The translations under genes and the position numbers were made by a program. A model generated the notes under the pieces. The model ran no database searches. It saw nothing but the letters and a program-made list of their open reading frames with translations, and was not told the DNA's origin. From positions 1 to 24,359 of the IMG/VR virus record IMGVR_UViG_3300031578_000322: DNA of 24,359 bases; one strand, given 5' to 3'. This DNA is from a virus. Of the stretch, positions 1 through 8,500 are shown in pieces (the first letter of the stretch is position 1; the number at the start of each line of letters is the position of its first letter).

Positions 1-569
1 ACAGTCCTAATTGTGCTGAGGGGACAGCATATCCAGCAGCCCCTGATAGTGAGTACGGTTGGGAAAAGATATTTAGTGAAAGACTATATTTAGCATATCA
101 ACGAAATTACGGACTGGATGTAAGGATAGCAAGATTTCACAATATATTTGGACCAGAGGGGGCGTGGAACAATGGTAAGGAAAAAGCACCAGCAGCACTT
201 TGTAGGAAAGTAGCAGAAGCAAAAGACAGCATTGAGATTTGGGGAGATGGAGAACAAACACGTTCTTTCCTTTACATTGGCGAATGTTTGGATGGAATAC
301 GGTTACTAATGCAAGCACCAAAAGCATTTGAACCGCTTAACATTGGATCAGACGAAATGGTAACTATTAATCTTTTAGCTGAAATGGTAATGAATATTGC
401 AAATAAGAAATTAGAAATAAAGCATATAAAAGGACCTCTTGGTGTAAGGGGGAGATGTTCAGATAACAAGTTGATACAGGAAAAGTTAGGATGGGCTCCA
501 AATTACTCTTTGTATAAGGGATTGGAGAAAACGTACAAATGGATTAATGAACAGGTAAATGGAAAGTAG
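1..569 (+). CDS. GDP-mannose 3,5-epimerase-like NAD-dependent sugar-nucleotide epimerase, C-terminal part (5' truncated)
   Basis: The frame is open from base 3 to TAG at 569, so the start lies upstream of the window. About 188 residues are visible. They include YGWEK, the catalytic YxxxK of extended short-chain dehydrogenases, followed by SERLYLAYQRNYGLDVRIAR, FHNIFGPEGAW, IWGDGEQTRSFLYI, NIGSDEMV and GPLGVRGRCSDNKLI. This run is characteristic of the GDP-mannose 3,5-epimerase family, which converts GDP-D-mannose to GDP-L-galactose or L-gulose using bound NAD. The NAD-binding Rossmann motif would be in the missing N-terminal half. The end overlaps the next glycosyltransferase gene by 11 bases, so the two are probably cotranslated. 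In a phage operon the likely role is supplying an activated sugar for a virion or host-surface glycan. The exact sugar product is inferred from family resemblance and could differ. Confidence 0.88.
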   Translation, partial: SPNCAEGTAYPAAPDSEYGWEKIFSERLYLAYQRNYGLDVRIARFHNIFGPEGAWNNGKEKAPAALCRKVAEAKDSIEIWGDGEQTRSFLYIGECLDGIRLLMQAPKAFEPLNIGSDEMVTINLLAEMVMNIANKKLEIKHIKGPLGVRGRCSDNKLIQEKLGWAPNYSLYKGLEKTYKWINEQVNGK

Positions 570-1839
570 AAAAACCATAGTGTTAGTATTACGCAGCGGG
601 GGGGACTTTGCTTTCAGAGATGTGGAATTGATAACATCACATATAAACGGAAAGTGGAAGTCTGAAATTCGACCACGTATTCTCTGTCTTTGGGATAAGG
701 CAAAAGAACACTATGATTTAGGAAATGTAGAATTTATTCCATTAACAAATGACCAACCAGGGACTTGGTCAAGAATAGCTTTGTATAGTCCTGAGATGGA
801 CCAGTATCGACCGTTCTTGTATGTTGATTTGGATACGGCAATTATTAATTCTATTGAGAATATATTTGATTTAGTTAAAGATCCTTCCCAGTTTATTACT
901 TTAGAGGACTTTTGGCAAAAGGGGAAAACAGCAACCGGTTTAGTTTGGTTTCCTGCAAATTCAGAGAAAGTAGCTGCTGTGTGGAATAGTTATAATGGAG
1001 CAGGTGGAAACAGGATGGATAAATATTTGTGGGGAGTTGTTCAACCTGATGCTTTTTGGCAGAGTTTAACGAACACAATAAAAGACTTTAAACCGCACAG
1101 ACACGAACTGCTTGAGGAACTGCCAGAGAATACTGATTTAGTTTGTTTTCATGGTAAGCCACGTGTCTTTGATGCTCAAGCAGTTTCTTGGGTCAAGTCG
1201 TATGTGGAGACAGCATTTCCAAGACGAGTAATACCAATACACAAAGTAACAGTAATAATCCCGTACAATAGGGATAGAGGGTTTTTACAGGCGGCTATTG
1301 ATAGTGTACCAAAGGATGTACAGTTGCTTTTAAGTAAAGGAGACGGGTATTGGACTGCTAATTTTAATAAAGCACTAAAGGATGCCACAGGAGATTTTAT
1401 AAAGTATTTACATGAAGATGATTTACTAACACCTAATTGTATTGAAGATTCTGTAAATGCAATAGAATCACAAAACGTAGATTTCATTCATGGAAATGCC
1501 ATTGAATTTTATATGGATAGAAAGAGGAAGAGATTTTTTAGACCGCCAATTAAATATCCAACCGTTGAAGATTTGTTAAATAAGAATAAAATTCATAGTG
1601 CAACATTAATGTATCGTAGGGAAGTATTTGAAAAACTTGGTGGTTTTAATGAGGAGATCGGGAGAGGTGTTTCAGAGGAGTACGAATTTAATTTACGCTG
1701 TTTAAAAGCAGGAATGAAAATAGGATACTGTGATTCCATATTAGCAAGGTATCGTAGACATCCAAATCAAAAAATTAAAACGACAAATAAAGAAGTAAAG
1801 TTTGAAGAGAGAGAATTAGTTAAAGAAATGTACAGATGA
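559..1839 (+). CDS. Two-domain glycosyltransferase (GT8-like N-terminus fused to GT2-like C-terminus)
   Basis: The protein has 426 residues. The N-terminal part (about 1-215) looks like a GT8-type fold: YVDLDTAI at 88-95 supplies a DxD metal/nucleotide-sugar motif, and CFHGKPRVFD near 196-205 resembles the HxxGxxKPW motif of that group. The C-terminal part (about 228-426) is GT2-like: HKVTVIIPYNR opens the domain, HEDDLL at 285-290 is the acidic motif, HSATLMYRREVFEKLGGFNEE at 346-366 is the usual family segment, and SEEYEFNLR at about 372-380 is near the expected catalytic acid. It would transfer two sugars, or one sugar with a second regulatory or inactive domain. It overlaps the epimerase by 11 bases and its TGA overlaps the next ATG (ATGA). 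Cytoplasmic; no signal peptide or membrane segment seen. Acceptor unknown. Confidence 0.82.
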   Translation: MESRKTIVLVLRSGGDFAFRDVELITSHINGKWKSEIRPRILCLWDKAKEHYDLGNVEFIPLTNDQPGTWSRIALYSPEMDQYRPFLYVDLDTAIINSIENIFDLVKDPSQFITLEDFWQKGKTATGLVWFPANSEKVAAVWNSYNGAGGNRMDKYLWGVVQPDAFWQSLTNTIKDFKPHRHELLEELPENTDLVCFHGKPRVFDAQAVSWVKSYVETAFPRRVIPIHKVTVIIPYNRDRGFLQAAIDSVPKDVQLLLSKGDGYWTANFNKALKDATGDFIKYLHEDDLLTPNCIEDSVNAIESQNVDFIHGNAIEFYMDRKRKRFFRPPIKYPTVEDLLNKNKIHSATLMYRREVFEKLGGFNEEIGRGVSEEYEFNLRCLKAGMKIGYCDSILARYRRHPNQKIKTTNKEVKFEERELVKEMYR

Positions 1840-2543
1840 TAGAAAAATCTCCAATATTAATCACAGGTACGTCTCGTGCTGGAGCAGGTATGGTTGCCGG
1901 AGTGTTTAAAATTTGTGGTGCCTTTGGTGGGACTATGACAAATAAAAAAGGATTAAATGAGAACGATAGAATTAGAGAAAAGATAATAAAACCGTATCTT
2001 GCAAAAAATAAAGTTGATCCACAGGGGCAGTATCCGCTTTTGGAAGCGGATGATAATTTGTGGATTCCTGGTAGTTTTAGAGGTTGGGTAGAACAAGTTA
2101 TGATTGATGAAGGATATACAGGTGGGCCTTGGATGTATAAGGATTCTAGAAGTGGGTTGCTTTGGCCGTTATGGAATTATGCTTTTCCAGATGCAAAGTG
2201 GATTATAGTTCGAAGGAAGCCCAGTGATATTATAAAGTCTTGTATGAAAACAGCGTACATGAATGCCTTTGAGAATCCAAAATATAGAGAGGCTGTTGGA
2301 GTAACAAAAGAAGAAGACGGTTGGCTGTGGTGGATTCATGAACATGAAAAAAGGCACTACGCCATGATTGAAGCAGGAATAAACTGTAAATTTATATGGC
2401 CTGAGAGAATGTTACAAGGAGATTATAAGCAATTATATGATACGTTAGAGTGGTTAGGGTTACCTTGGAAAACAGATGTTTTAACATACATAGACCCTTT
2501 GTTATGGAAGAGTCGTAAAAAGAAAGGAGAGAATAATGGCTAG
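1836..2543 (+). CDS. Sulfotransferase-like P-loop protein
   Basis: The protein has 235 residues. ILITGTSRAGAGMVAGVF at residues 7-24 matches the 5'-phosphosulfate-binding loop of PAPS-dependent sulfotransferases, and the CGAFGG following it is common in phage and bacterial members. WIIVRRKPSDIIKSCMKT near 121-138 fits the 3'-phosphate-binding motif (R...S). Reaction expected: transfer of sulfate from PAPS to a hydroxyl, here plausibly on the glycan built by the two preceding enzymes. The gene starts inside the ATGA overlap with the glycosyltransferase and runs 8 bases into the next gene, tying the sugar cassette to the head-tail genes. The helix-rich C-terminus is poorly matched from memory, so a related P-loop kinase-like role is not excluded. 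Confidence 0.75.
   Translation: MIEKSPILITGTSRAGAGMVAGVFKICGAFGGTMTNKKGLNENDRIREKIIKPYLAKNKVDPQGQYPLLEADDNLWIPGSFRGWVEQVMIDEGYTGGPWMYKDSRSGLLWPLWNYAFPDAKWIIVRRKPSDIIKSCMKTAYMNAFENPKYREAVGVTKEEDGWLWWIHEHEKRHYAMIEAGINCKFIWPERMLQGDYKQLYDTLEWLGLPWKTDVLTYIDPLLWKSRKKKGENNG
2523..2529 (+). promoter_or_regulatory. Shine-Dalgarno sequence for the first head-tail connector gene
   Basis: AAAGGAG lies 6 bases upstream of ATG 2536 and inside the end of the sulfotransferase gene. It is one of the clear SD sites in the window and supports ATG 2536 as the start. Confidence 0.7.
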
Positions 2544-2922
2544 AGTTTCACCAACAAGTGCAGAAGTAATTCAGATAATGGATAACTGTACAGTCAGCAC
2601 AACTATTATTGATGGACTGATTTTATCAGCAAGGTCATTATTAGATACTGTATTTTCTGAGGATACAGATATGACAGATACCGTACTAACAGAAATTGAG
2701 CGGTGGTTTGTGGCACATATGATTGCAACTGGTATTCAACGATCTACAAAGGACGAAAAGGTTGGAGATGCAAGTGTATCATATACTGGATATTGGAGTA
2801 AAGGGTTAGAGTCTACACCATATGGACAAATGGTAATAACTTTAGACTTTACTGGCAGACTGAAGCAATATTCAAATAAGGGAAGAGCAAGTATTTATGC
2901 AGTACCAGGATTTGACGACTAA
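2536..2922 (+). CDS. Putative head-tail connector (adaptor) protein
   Basis: The protein has 128 residues and no signal peptide. It is helix-rich at the N-terminus (PTSAEVIQIMDNC to IERWFVAHMIATG), the usual form of the gp6/gp15-like adaptor that docks under the portal. Strands follow (DASVSYTGYWSKGLESTPYG) and the end, GRASIYAVPGFDD, resembles the Y...PGF-type ends of connector adaptors. An SD (AAAGGAG) sits 6 bases upstream of the ATG. The stop and the next start share a base (TAATG). The call rests mainly on position: the following genes are the head-closure, gp10-like, tail terminator and tail tube order seen in HK97/SPP1-type siphoviruses. The protein itself is only weakly diagnostic. 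Confidence 0.6.
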   Translation: MARVSPTSAEVIQIMDNCTVSTTIIDGLILSARSLLDTVFSEDTDMTDTVLTEIERWFVAHMIATGIQRSTKDEKVGDASVSYTGYWSKGLESTPYGQMVITLDFTGRLKQYSNKGRASIYAVPGFDD

Positions 2923-3302
2923 TGGGAATAGTAGATATTATAACAAAAAGATGCTCCCAAGTTTGTGTTTATTGGGGGAACCCTGTTGAAGATGGACAGG
3001 GTGGAAAGACATATGACGATCCTGTAGAAATATATTGCCGTTGGGAAGAAGATCAACAACTGTTTACAGATGACAATGGTCAGAGCATAATTTCCAGAGC
3101 AGTTGTTTATTTGCTGCAAGATGTAGATAAAAATGGTATGTTGTTTCTTGGGGACTTAGATGATTTAGACAGTGATCAGGAAGGTGATCCGTCTATTGTT
3201 GAAACAGCCTTTATAATAAAAGGATTTGTAAAAACACCTGTATTAGGATCAACAACGCAGTTTATACGAAAAGTATTTTTAGTATCATGGGGAAAGCGAT
3301 AA
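2922..3302 (+). CDS. Putative head-closure / head-tail joining protein
   Basis: The protein has 126 residues, rich in beta strands, acidic and soluble. VCVYWGNPVEDGQGGKTYDDPVEIYCRWEE at about 13-42 is typical of small head-tail joining (SPP1 gp16-like stopper) proteins, which begin with a metal/compound-like barrel and carry a conserved W-x-E region. It starts in a TAATG overlap with the adaptor gene and overlaps the next gene by 16 bases. Role inferred: sealing the connector after DNA packaging and providing the tail docking surface. The order of genes supports this more than the sequence does. Confidence 0.55.
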   Translation: MGIVDIITKRCSQVCVYWGNPVEDGQGGKTYDDPVEIYCRWEEDQQLFTDDNGQSIISRAVVYLLQDVDKNGMLFLGDLDDLDSDQEGDPSIVETAFIIKGFVKTPVLGSTTQFIRKVFLVSWGKR

Positions 3303-3820
3303 TTCCATTTGGGAGTAACTTAACGGCAGAATTTGCCGCTATTCAAGCCAGACTCAATCTTGAACTTAAAAAGATTAAGGTTGATTCTTTAACTGGTTTA
3401 ATGGAAGCATCTATTCATGTTCGTAGAGAAACTGAGGACGTATCTCCTGTTACTCCTGTTGATAGGGGGAATTTGAGACAAAGTTATTTTGCAGTTGCTT
3501 CAAATGGTAAAAAAGTGAGAGATCCTGTTGGGAGTGGAAGATTTAAAGACAACCCAAAGTCTGGGGTTAAAGCAAGTGAAATGAAAGCAGATTATATTGC
3601 ACTTATTAGTGAGGCGGCAGGAGTAGCAAAAGCAACAGGAGAACCAACTTTAATTATGGGGTATTCTGCTAATTATGCAATGCCAGTTCATGAAATGGTG
3701 GGTAAGGAGTTTCATAGAAAAGATAAAGTAGCTGGACCTAAGTGGCTTGAAACTGCCGTTAAACGGAATGCAGATAAGATTGTAAGAATAGTTGCGGATA
3801 ATGCACGAATAAAAGGATAA
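3287..3820 (+). CDS. HK97 gp10-like tail completion protein
   Basis: The protein has 177 residues. The core VTPVDRGNLRQSY (near 55-67) matches the P-V-D-T-G-x-L-R-x-S signature of the HK97 gp10 family. Further on, YSANYAMPVHEMVGKEFHRK and AGPKWLETAV fit the conserved YA..vE.G and flanking C-terminal helix of that family. These proteins act at the head-tail interface or on the tail side during joining. It overlaps the preceding gene by 16 bases and ends 3 bases before the next ATG. This is one of the better supported members of the connector block. Confidence 0.78.
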   Translation: MGKAIIPFGSNLTAEFAAIQARLNLELKKIKVDSLTGLMEASIHVRRETEDVSPVTPVDRGNLRQSYFAVASNGKKVRDPVGSGRFKDNPKSGVKASEMKADYIALISEAAGVAKATGEPTLIMGYSANYAMPVHEMVGKEFHRKDKVAGPKWLETAVKRNADKIVRIVADNARIKG

Positions 3821-3823
3821 GAT

Positions 3824-4237
3824 ATGAATGCTCCAAGCGAAGATATCAAAGATTATTTAGAAGCCTACGGAGAATCGTCAGGATTAGGTTTGGATTATGC
3901 AAGCACTTTGTTTATTGGCAAAGAGCCGTCCACACCTATTGTGTGTGCAACTATATTTGATACTGCTGGATTTGCTCCTCAACTTATTTTAGATGGAGAC
4001 GAAGCAGATGTATATGAATATCCATCCATTCAAATTAGGGTAAGACATAATAAGTACCTTGATGGATGGGAACTTTTACAAAGCATAGTGATTGCCTTAC
4101 ACGGTGTGAATCATACTACTGTGAACGGAACATTATATACGTTGATCCAATGTGTCAGTGGTCCCACTCTACTGGACTGGGATGAAAACGGAAGAGCGCG
4201 TTTTATTGCAAATTTTAACATTCAGCGAACAGTATAG
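3824..4237 (+). CDS. Putative tail terminator / tail completion protein
   Basis: The protein has 137 residues with mixed alpha/beta content: an N-terminal helix (EDIKDYLEAYGESSGLG), then strands and a segment YEYPSIQIRVRHNKYLDGWELLQSIVIAL typical of tail terminator proteins, in which a Y-P-x-I-Q-I-x-V-R strand leads into a helix. Such proteins form a hexameric ring capping the tail tube and joining it to the head. It sits directly before the major tail protein gene, exactly where a tail terminator is expected. No direct catalytic motifs are expected or seen. Confidence 0.68.
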   Translation: MNAPSEDIKDYLEAYGESSGLGLDYASTLFIGKEPSTPIVCATIFDTAGFAPQLILDGDEADVYEYPSIQIRVRHNKYLDGWELLQSIVIALHGVNHTTVNGTLYTLIQCVSGPTLLDWDENGRARFIANFNIQRTV

Positions 4238-4245
4238 CTGAAAAA

Positions 4246-4252
4246 AAGGAGG
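4246..4252 (+). promoter_or_regulatory. Strong Shine-Dalgarno sequence of the major tail protein gene
   Basis: AAGGAGG lies 6 bases upstream of ATG 4259. It is the strongest SD in the late operon and precedes the gene whose product is needed in the highest copy number, as expected for a tail tube subunit. Confidence 0.75.
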
Positions 4253-4258
4253 TAAATT

Positions 4259-4684
4259 ATGGCAACAGCTGGAGTAGGAACAAAGTTTAGGAGATGGGAT
4301 GGAGCCAATTGGGTTGACATGTCACAAATAAACTCTATTGATGGTCCTAACAAAAGCCGTGATACAATTGATGTTACTTCTTTGGATTCTACAGGAGGAT
4401 ATCGTGAGTTTATTGCTGGGTTTAGGGATGGTGGAACAGTTTCACTCCCTATGAATTTTACTAGAGCAACTTACGAGCAAATGAATGATGATTTCGAAAG
4501 TGATGACATTCAGAATTATGAAATTCTCTTGCCAGATACAGAAAGTACGTCTTTTGAGTTTGAGGCTTTTGTTGTCGAACTTGGACTAGGCATCCCTACT
4601 GACGATAAGATTACAGCTGATGTAAGTCTTAAAGTTAGTGGACAGGTAGTAATTAACTCTGGGTCAGGTTCCAGTGTTGATTAA
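4259..4684 (+). CDS. Major tail tube protein
   Basis: The protein has 141 residues. The opening GVGTKFRRWDGANWVDMSQI, followed by INSIDGPNKSRDTIDVTSLD, is the characteristic start of TP901-1/lambda gpV-like tail tube proteins: a beta strand, then a P-x-x-x-x-x-I-D-V-T-S-L-D loop. FIAGFRDGGTVSLPMNF and the C-terminal ADVSLKVSGQVVI complete the tube fold. It polymerises as hexameric rings around the tape measure. Its strong SD fits high expression. The 61 bases after the gene are AT-rich and contain only a weak ATTATAA/TTATAAT inverted repeat, so I do not call a terminator there. Confidence 0.85.
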   Translation: MATAGVGTKFRRWDGANWVDMSQINSIDGPNKSRDTIDVTSLDSTGGYREFIAGFRDGGTVSLPMNFTRATYEQMNDDFESDDIQNYEILLPDTESTSFEFEAFVVELGLGIPTDDKITADVSLKVSGQVVINSGSGSSVD

Positions 4685-4745
4685 AACATTATAACTCTAA
4701 TCAGGGGTTTATTTTTTATTATAATCATTTAAAAAGTTTCAAATC

Positions 4746-5180
4746 ATGGAAAATGTATTAAGTAGAGAAAGTTTATTGAAAAAGGAAGACCTAATCATTA
4801 AAAAAGTTGATTTAGGCAAAGATGAATTTGTGTTTGTTCGTCAAATGACAGGACATGAGAGAGATACGTTTGAACAGTCTCTTATTAAAAAGATAAAAGA
4901 CAACAAAGGTATTGTAACTGCTTTTGAGCAGTCAACAGAGGATTTTAGAGCCAAGCTGGCAGTATGTACTGTATGTGATGAAAAGGGGGTGTTGTTACTT
5001 AAATCAACAGACTATGAACTTTTAAGTCAACGCATGAGTGCAGCTAGACTGGAAAAGATTGTAAATGTCGCACAGAAGTTAAATGCAATTTCGGAAGAGG
5101 ATAAGGAGGAGTTAGTAAAAAACTCCGTAGTCGGCCCAGCCGACAATTCGCCTTCAGACTTTGCAGAGAACTCAAAATAA
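4746..5180 (+). CDS. Tail assembly chaperone, upstream frame (lambda gpG-like)
   Basis: The protein has 144 residues, close to the 140 residues of lambda gpG. It begins MENVLSRESLLKKEDLIIKKVDLGKDEFVFVRQMTGHERD, the usual start of this chaperone family (I-x-x-V-x-x-G-x-V-x-V-R-x-M-x-G-x-E-R). It lies between the tail tube and tape measure genes. No SD is seen before ATG 4746, but the upstream region is AT-rich. Near its end it contains a -1 frameshift site (5117-5123), after which a fraction of ribosomes should enter the next frame and make a 260-residue G-T fusion. Role: keeping the tape measure soluble and recruiting tube subunits. Confidence 0.85.
   Translation: MENVLSRESLLKKEDLIIKKVDLGKDEFVFVRQMTGHERDTFEQSLIKKIKDNKGIVTAFEQSTEDFRAKLAVCTVCDEKGVLLLKSTDYELLSQRMSAARLEKIVNVAQKLNAISEEDKEELVKNSVVGPADNSPSDFAENSK
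5103..5144 (+). promoter_or_regulatory. Programmed -1 ribosomal frameshift signal
   Basis: Three elements stand in order. An SD-like AGGAGG occupies 5104-5109 inside the G frame. A slippery heptamer A AAA AAC at 5117-5123 is in the zero frame (codons GTA AAA AAC, residues 124-126 of G), exactly the X XXY YYZ pattern. After a 6-base spacer, a hairpin with a perfect 6-bp GC-rich stem, GTCGGC/GCCGAC, occupies 5130-5135 and 5139-5144 with loop CCA. The -1 frame is open from 5105 to 5527 and has no ATG at its head. Frameshifting here yields a 126 + 134 = 260 residue GT protein. The architecture resembles the three-part signal of E. coli dnaX. Confidence 0.88.
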
Positions 5181-5527
5181 TACATCCTGACTACTTGTTG
5201 AATTATTTAACAAGTACGCAGTTTAGTGAATGGGAAGCATACGATAGACTTGATCCAATAGGCACTTGGAGAGAAGACTTTAGGTTGGCATATTTAAGTT
5301 CTTTGGTTACAAATCTTACAATATCAGTTCATGGTAAGAAAGGAGCAAAGCATACTACACCAATGGACTTTATGTTAGATTGGACAGGAACGACTAAAGA
5401 ACCTAAGAAACAAAGTGTTGAGGAAATGAAAGAAATTCTTATGGCTTTTGCAAAGAGACAGAATAAGAGTGTAGCTAAGAAAAGAGTAAGTCCACCAGTA
5501 ACACGTTCTAAAGGGAAAAAGACATGA
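5123..5527 (+). CDS. Tail assembly chaperone, frameshifted part (lambda gpT-like, expressed as GT fusion)
   Basis: This is the -1 frame portion, 134 residues after the slip. Reading through gives a segment containing FRLCRELKIIHPDYLLNYLT and then STQFSEWEAYDRLDPIGTWR. HPDYLL...LT..Q..EWEAY..L.PIG is the signature of the gpT-like tail assembly partner. The conserved HPDYLL part lies upstream of the only candidate independent start (TTG at 5195), which would cut it off and has no SD. The fusion is therefore the natural product. The C-terminus is basic (AKKRVSPPVTRSKGKKT) and the stop overlaps the tape measure start (ATGA at 5524-5527). In lambda the GT form recruits the tail tube protein to the tape measure-chaperone complex. 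Confidence 0.82.
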   Translation, partial: LRSRPSRQFAFRLCRELKIIHPDYLLNYLTSTQFSEWEAYDRLDPIGTWREDFRLAYLSSLVTNLTISVHGKKGAKHTTPMDFMLDWTGTTKEPKKQSVEEMKEILMAFAKRQNKSVAKKRVSPPVTRSKGKKT

Positions 5528-8500
5528 ATATAGGGCAACTCATAATTACATTAGGAGCAGATACAACACAGTTGATGGCTGCACAGACAGCGATGCACAC
5601 ATTTTCTAAAAGTACAATCGCTTCTATAAATACAATGTCCCAACGGTTTCGTACTTTTGGGTACTTGGCTACTGCCGCACTTACTGTTCCTATTGTCATG
5701 GCTGGGAAAGCAGCAATGAAAATGTCTATGGAATATGAAGCTTCCTTGTCTAAAGTGATTGGGTTAGTTGGTATAGCAAGAGAACAAGTAAATGCTTGGA
5801 GTGAAGATATTTTAAAAATGGCTCCAGAAGTAGGAAAAAATCCCAAAGAATTAGCTGATGCTTTATACTTTATTACTTCTGCTGGTATTCGTGGGGCAGA
5901 GGCAATGGAAGTATTGGAAATGTCTGCCAAGGCATCCGCTGCCGGATTAGGTGAAACAAAAACGGTAGCTGACCTTGTTACATCTGCAATGAACGCCTAT
6001 GGTATTGCTAATTTAAGTGCCGCTGATGCAACAGACATACTTGTTGCTACCGTAAGAGAAGGAAAGGCAGAAGCTACTGCTTTAGCTTCTACTATGGGAA
6101 TGGTATTACCTATTGCTTCGGCTATGGGAGTTACATTTGACCAGGTTGGTGCGGGAATAGCAGCTATGACACGAACAGGTACTTCTGCTGCTACGGCTTC
6201 TATGCAATTGCGACAAATACTTAATTCTTTAATAAAACCAAGTCATGGAGCAGAAGTTGCTTTGGAAGCAATGAAAACTTCAAGTGCGGAACTTCGTAAA
6301 ACCATACGAGAAGATGGTTTGTTAAAAGCTTTAATGGATATTAATGACTTAACCAAAAAATATGGTGAGACAACAATGGGTAAAGTCTTTCCAAATATTA
6401 GAGCATTGTCTGGGGTGTTAGATATAATGGGAAAGAATTTAGGGGATAACATTACTATATTTGCTAATTTAAAAGATTCTTTGGGATCTTTGGCAAGAGC
6501 TTTTTCAGCAGCTTCTGATACTATGAAGTTCAAATTTAATGTTGCTTCTGCAACTGCTCAGGTGGCTATGAAAAAAATAGGAGATTATGTATTGCAGTTT
6601 ATTTTACCAATATTTGAATGGTTGTCTGGAATATTATCAAAATTATCAAAGTGGTTTGATACTTTAACAGAAGCACAGAGGCGACATGTATTAGTTGCTG
6701 TATTGATTGTGGCTACTTTAGGTCCATTTGCTTTACTTATAAGTCTTATTGGGTATTCTTTATCTGCATTAGCCGTTGCTTATAATGCTGTAACAGCAGC
6801 AGTGTGGAGATTAAATGCGGCAATGGCAATTAATCCGATGACCGCTGCTGTTGGTGCTATCATTTTAATAGCCGCTCACGCATGGTTGAAATATCGTAGT
6901 AGTGTTAAAGAGGCTTCTGATGCTCAATACACAATGAACGAAGAGTTAAAAAGAGGTAAAGATTTGATTGTTGAATTAAATAAACTTGAAAAACAGTCAA
7001 AAGCTGCGGAATTAATGAGTTTAGAACAAACAGGAGGTTTGAGATCTAAATACAAACAGGCTTTAGTTGAGGAACAACAATTAACAGTAGAGCTTGCCGC
7101 TGAAGCCCTTAAAAGAATAGAGGGAGATAAAAAAGTTGCAGATTTAAGGGAGAAAATAGCAAATGCCACCAATGACAAATACAAAGCGGGTTTAATTAAA
7201 CGACTTCAAGCAATGAAGGAGTATATTACATCTGATCTTTCATTAGAATATGAGGAAAGTAAAAAACGAGTTGCTATTATAGAAAAAGCACAAGCAAGGA
7301 TAGATGCTATTTTTGATAAAAAAAATACGGCTAATTCCATTGCAGAACAGTGGTTGGAAAATCAACGTGAAATTGATGCTATCTTACTTGATTTAACAGA
7401 ATCATTAACACAGATAAATAGTCTTTCTACAATAATGAAAGATTTGGGGATAGAATATCACATAACTGAAGAAAAAGCAAGTCTATTTTTAGAAACCATA
7501 CAAAAATTAATAGAAGCCGGATTATCACCTCAGAGTGAAGAAGTTCAAAAAATAATAAATGATTATAAAGCATTGGGTGTAGAATTATTAAAAGAAGATT
7601 CAATTACAGAAAAATATACGAAAACCTTAGAGGAACAAAATAAAGAATTAGATAGAATAGAAAAAAATAGAATTAAAGGTGGGATTGCTCCTGATTACAA
7701 AAAATTATTTATGCGTACAGGACAAAGTGGTGGTGGTGCGAGTATTTGGAATCCGGGAGAACAGGACAAATTTGCAACATTTAATTTGCAATTACAAAAT
7801 GATTTAGCTGCCATTACTAAGAAAGAAGAAATATTAGGTAATGCTTTTAATCAGGGTAGGGCAAATGTTCAATTATACACAAATGCCATTAATTATCTGA
7901 TAGAAAGTTTTGGGGTAGGTAATCCGGTTATTGATGAAGCTATTGAAAAATATAAAATGGCATTGGATGCTCAGGAAGGACTTATAAACAGGGAAAATGC
8001 AATAAGTACGTTGCAGGCTGCTTTTACTGATTTCTTTAGCGTGACAAAGGAAGGATTTGAGAATTTTGGAGAGTATGTAAAACAATGGGCTTTAAATGTT
8101 TTATATGCTTTTGAAAATTTAATCGCTGGAATTATTTCTAAAAAGATAATAGACGTTCTTTTCCCTACCGCAAAAATTGCAGCCACAACAGCAGCTACAA
8201 CAGTTGCCACAGCAGCAGAAACAGCAAGAGGAGCAGCAACGGCAGCTACAATTCCTGGAACACTATTAGCAAGTGCCGCCGTAGATCAATTAGCAATATC
8301 AACAGCGGCTTTGGCAGCAGCATGGGTTCCTTTTCCTGGAACCATAGCAGCAGTGGCAGCAAATGTAGGAGGTGTGGTTGCCGCAATAATGGCAGCAAAA
8401 GCAACGAAGGGATTGTCAAGTATAGCAGGAATGGCTGAAGGTGGAATTGTTCCACCCGGATTTTCAAATGATTCTTATCCAGCAAGGTTGTCATCTGGAG

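Noticed and set aside
4685-4745. Possible terminator or promoter after the major tail protein gene
   Set aside because: Only an AT-only ATTATAA/TTATAAT inverted repeat with a long loop, no GC stem and no clear promoter boxes; kept as an AT-rich spacer.
5195-5527. Independent TTG-started gene for the T-like chaperone
   Set aside because: TTG has no SD and would cut away the conserved HPDYLL part; the open -1 frame back to 5105 and the frameshift signal give a better explanation.
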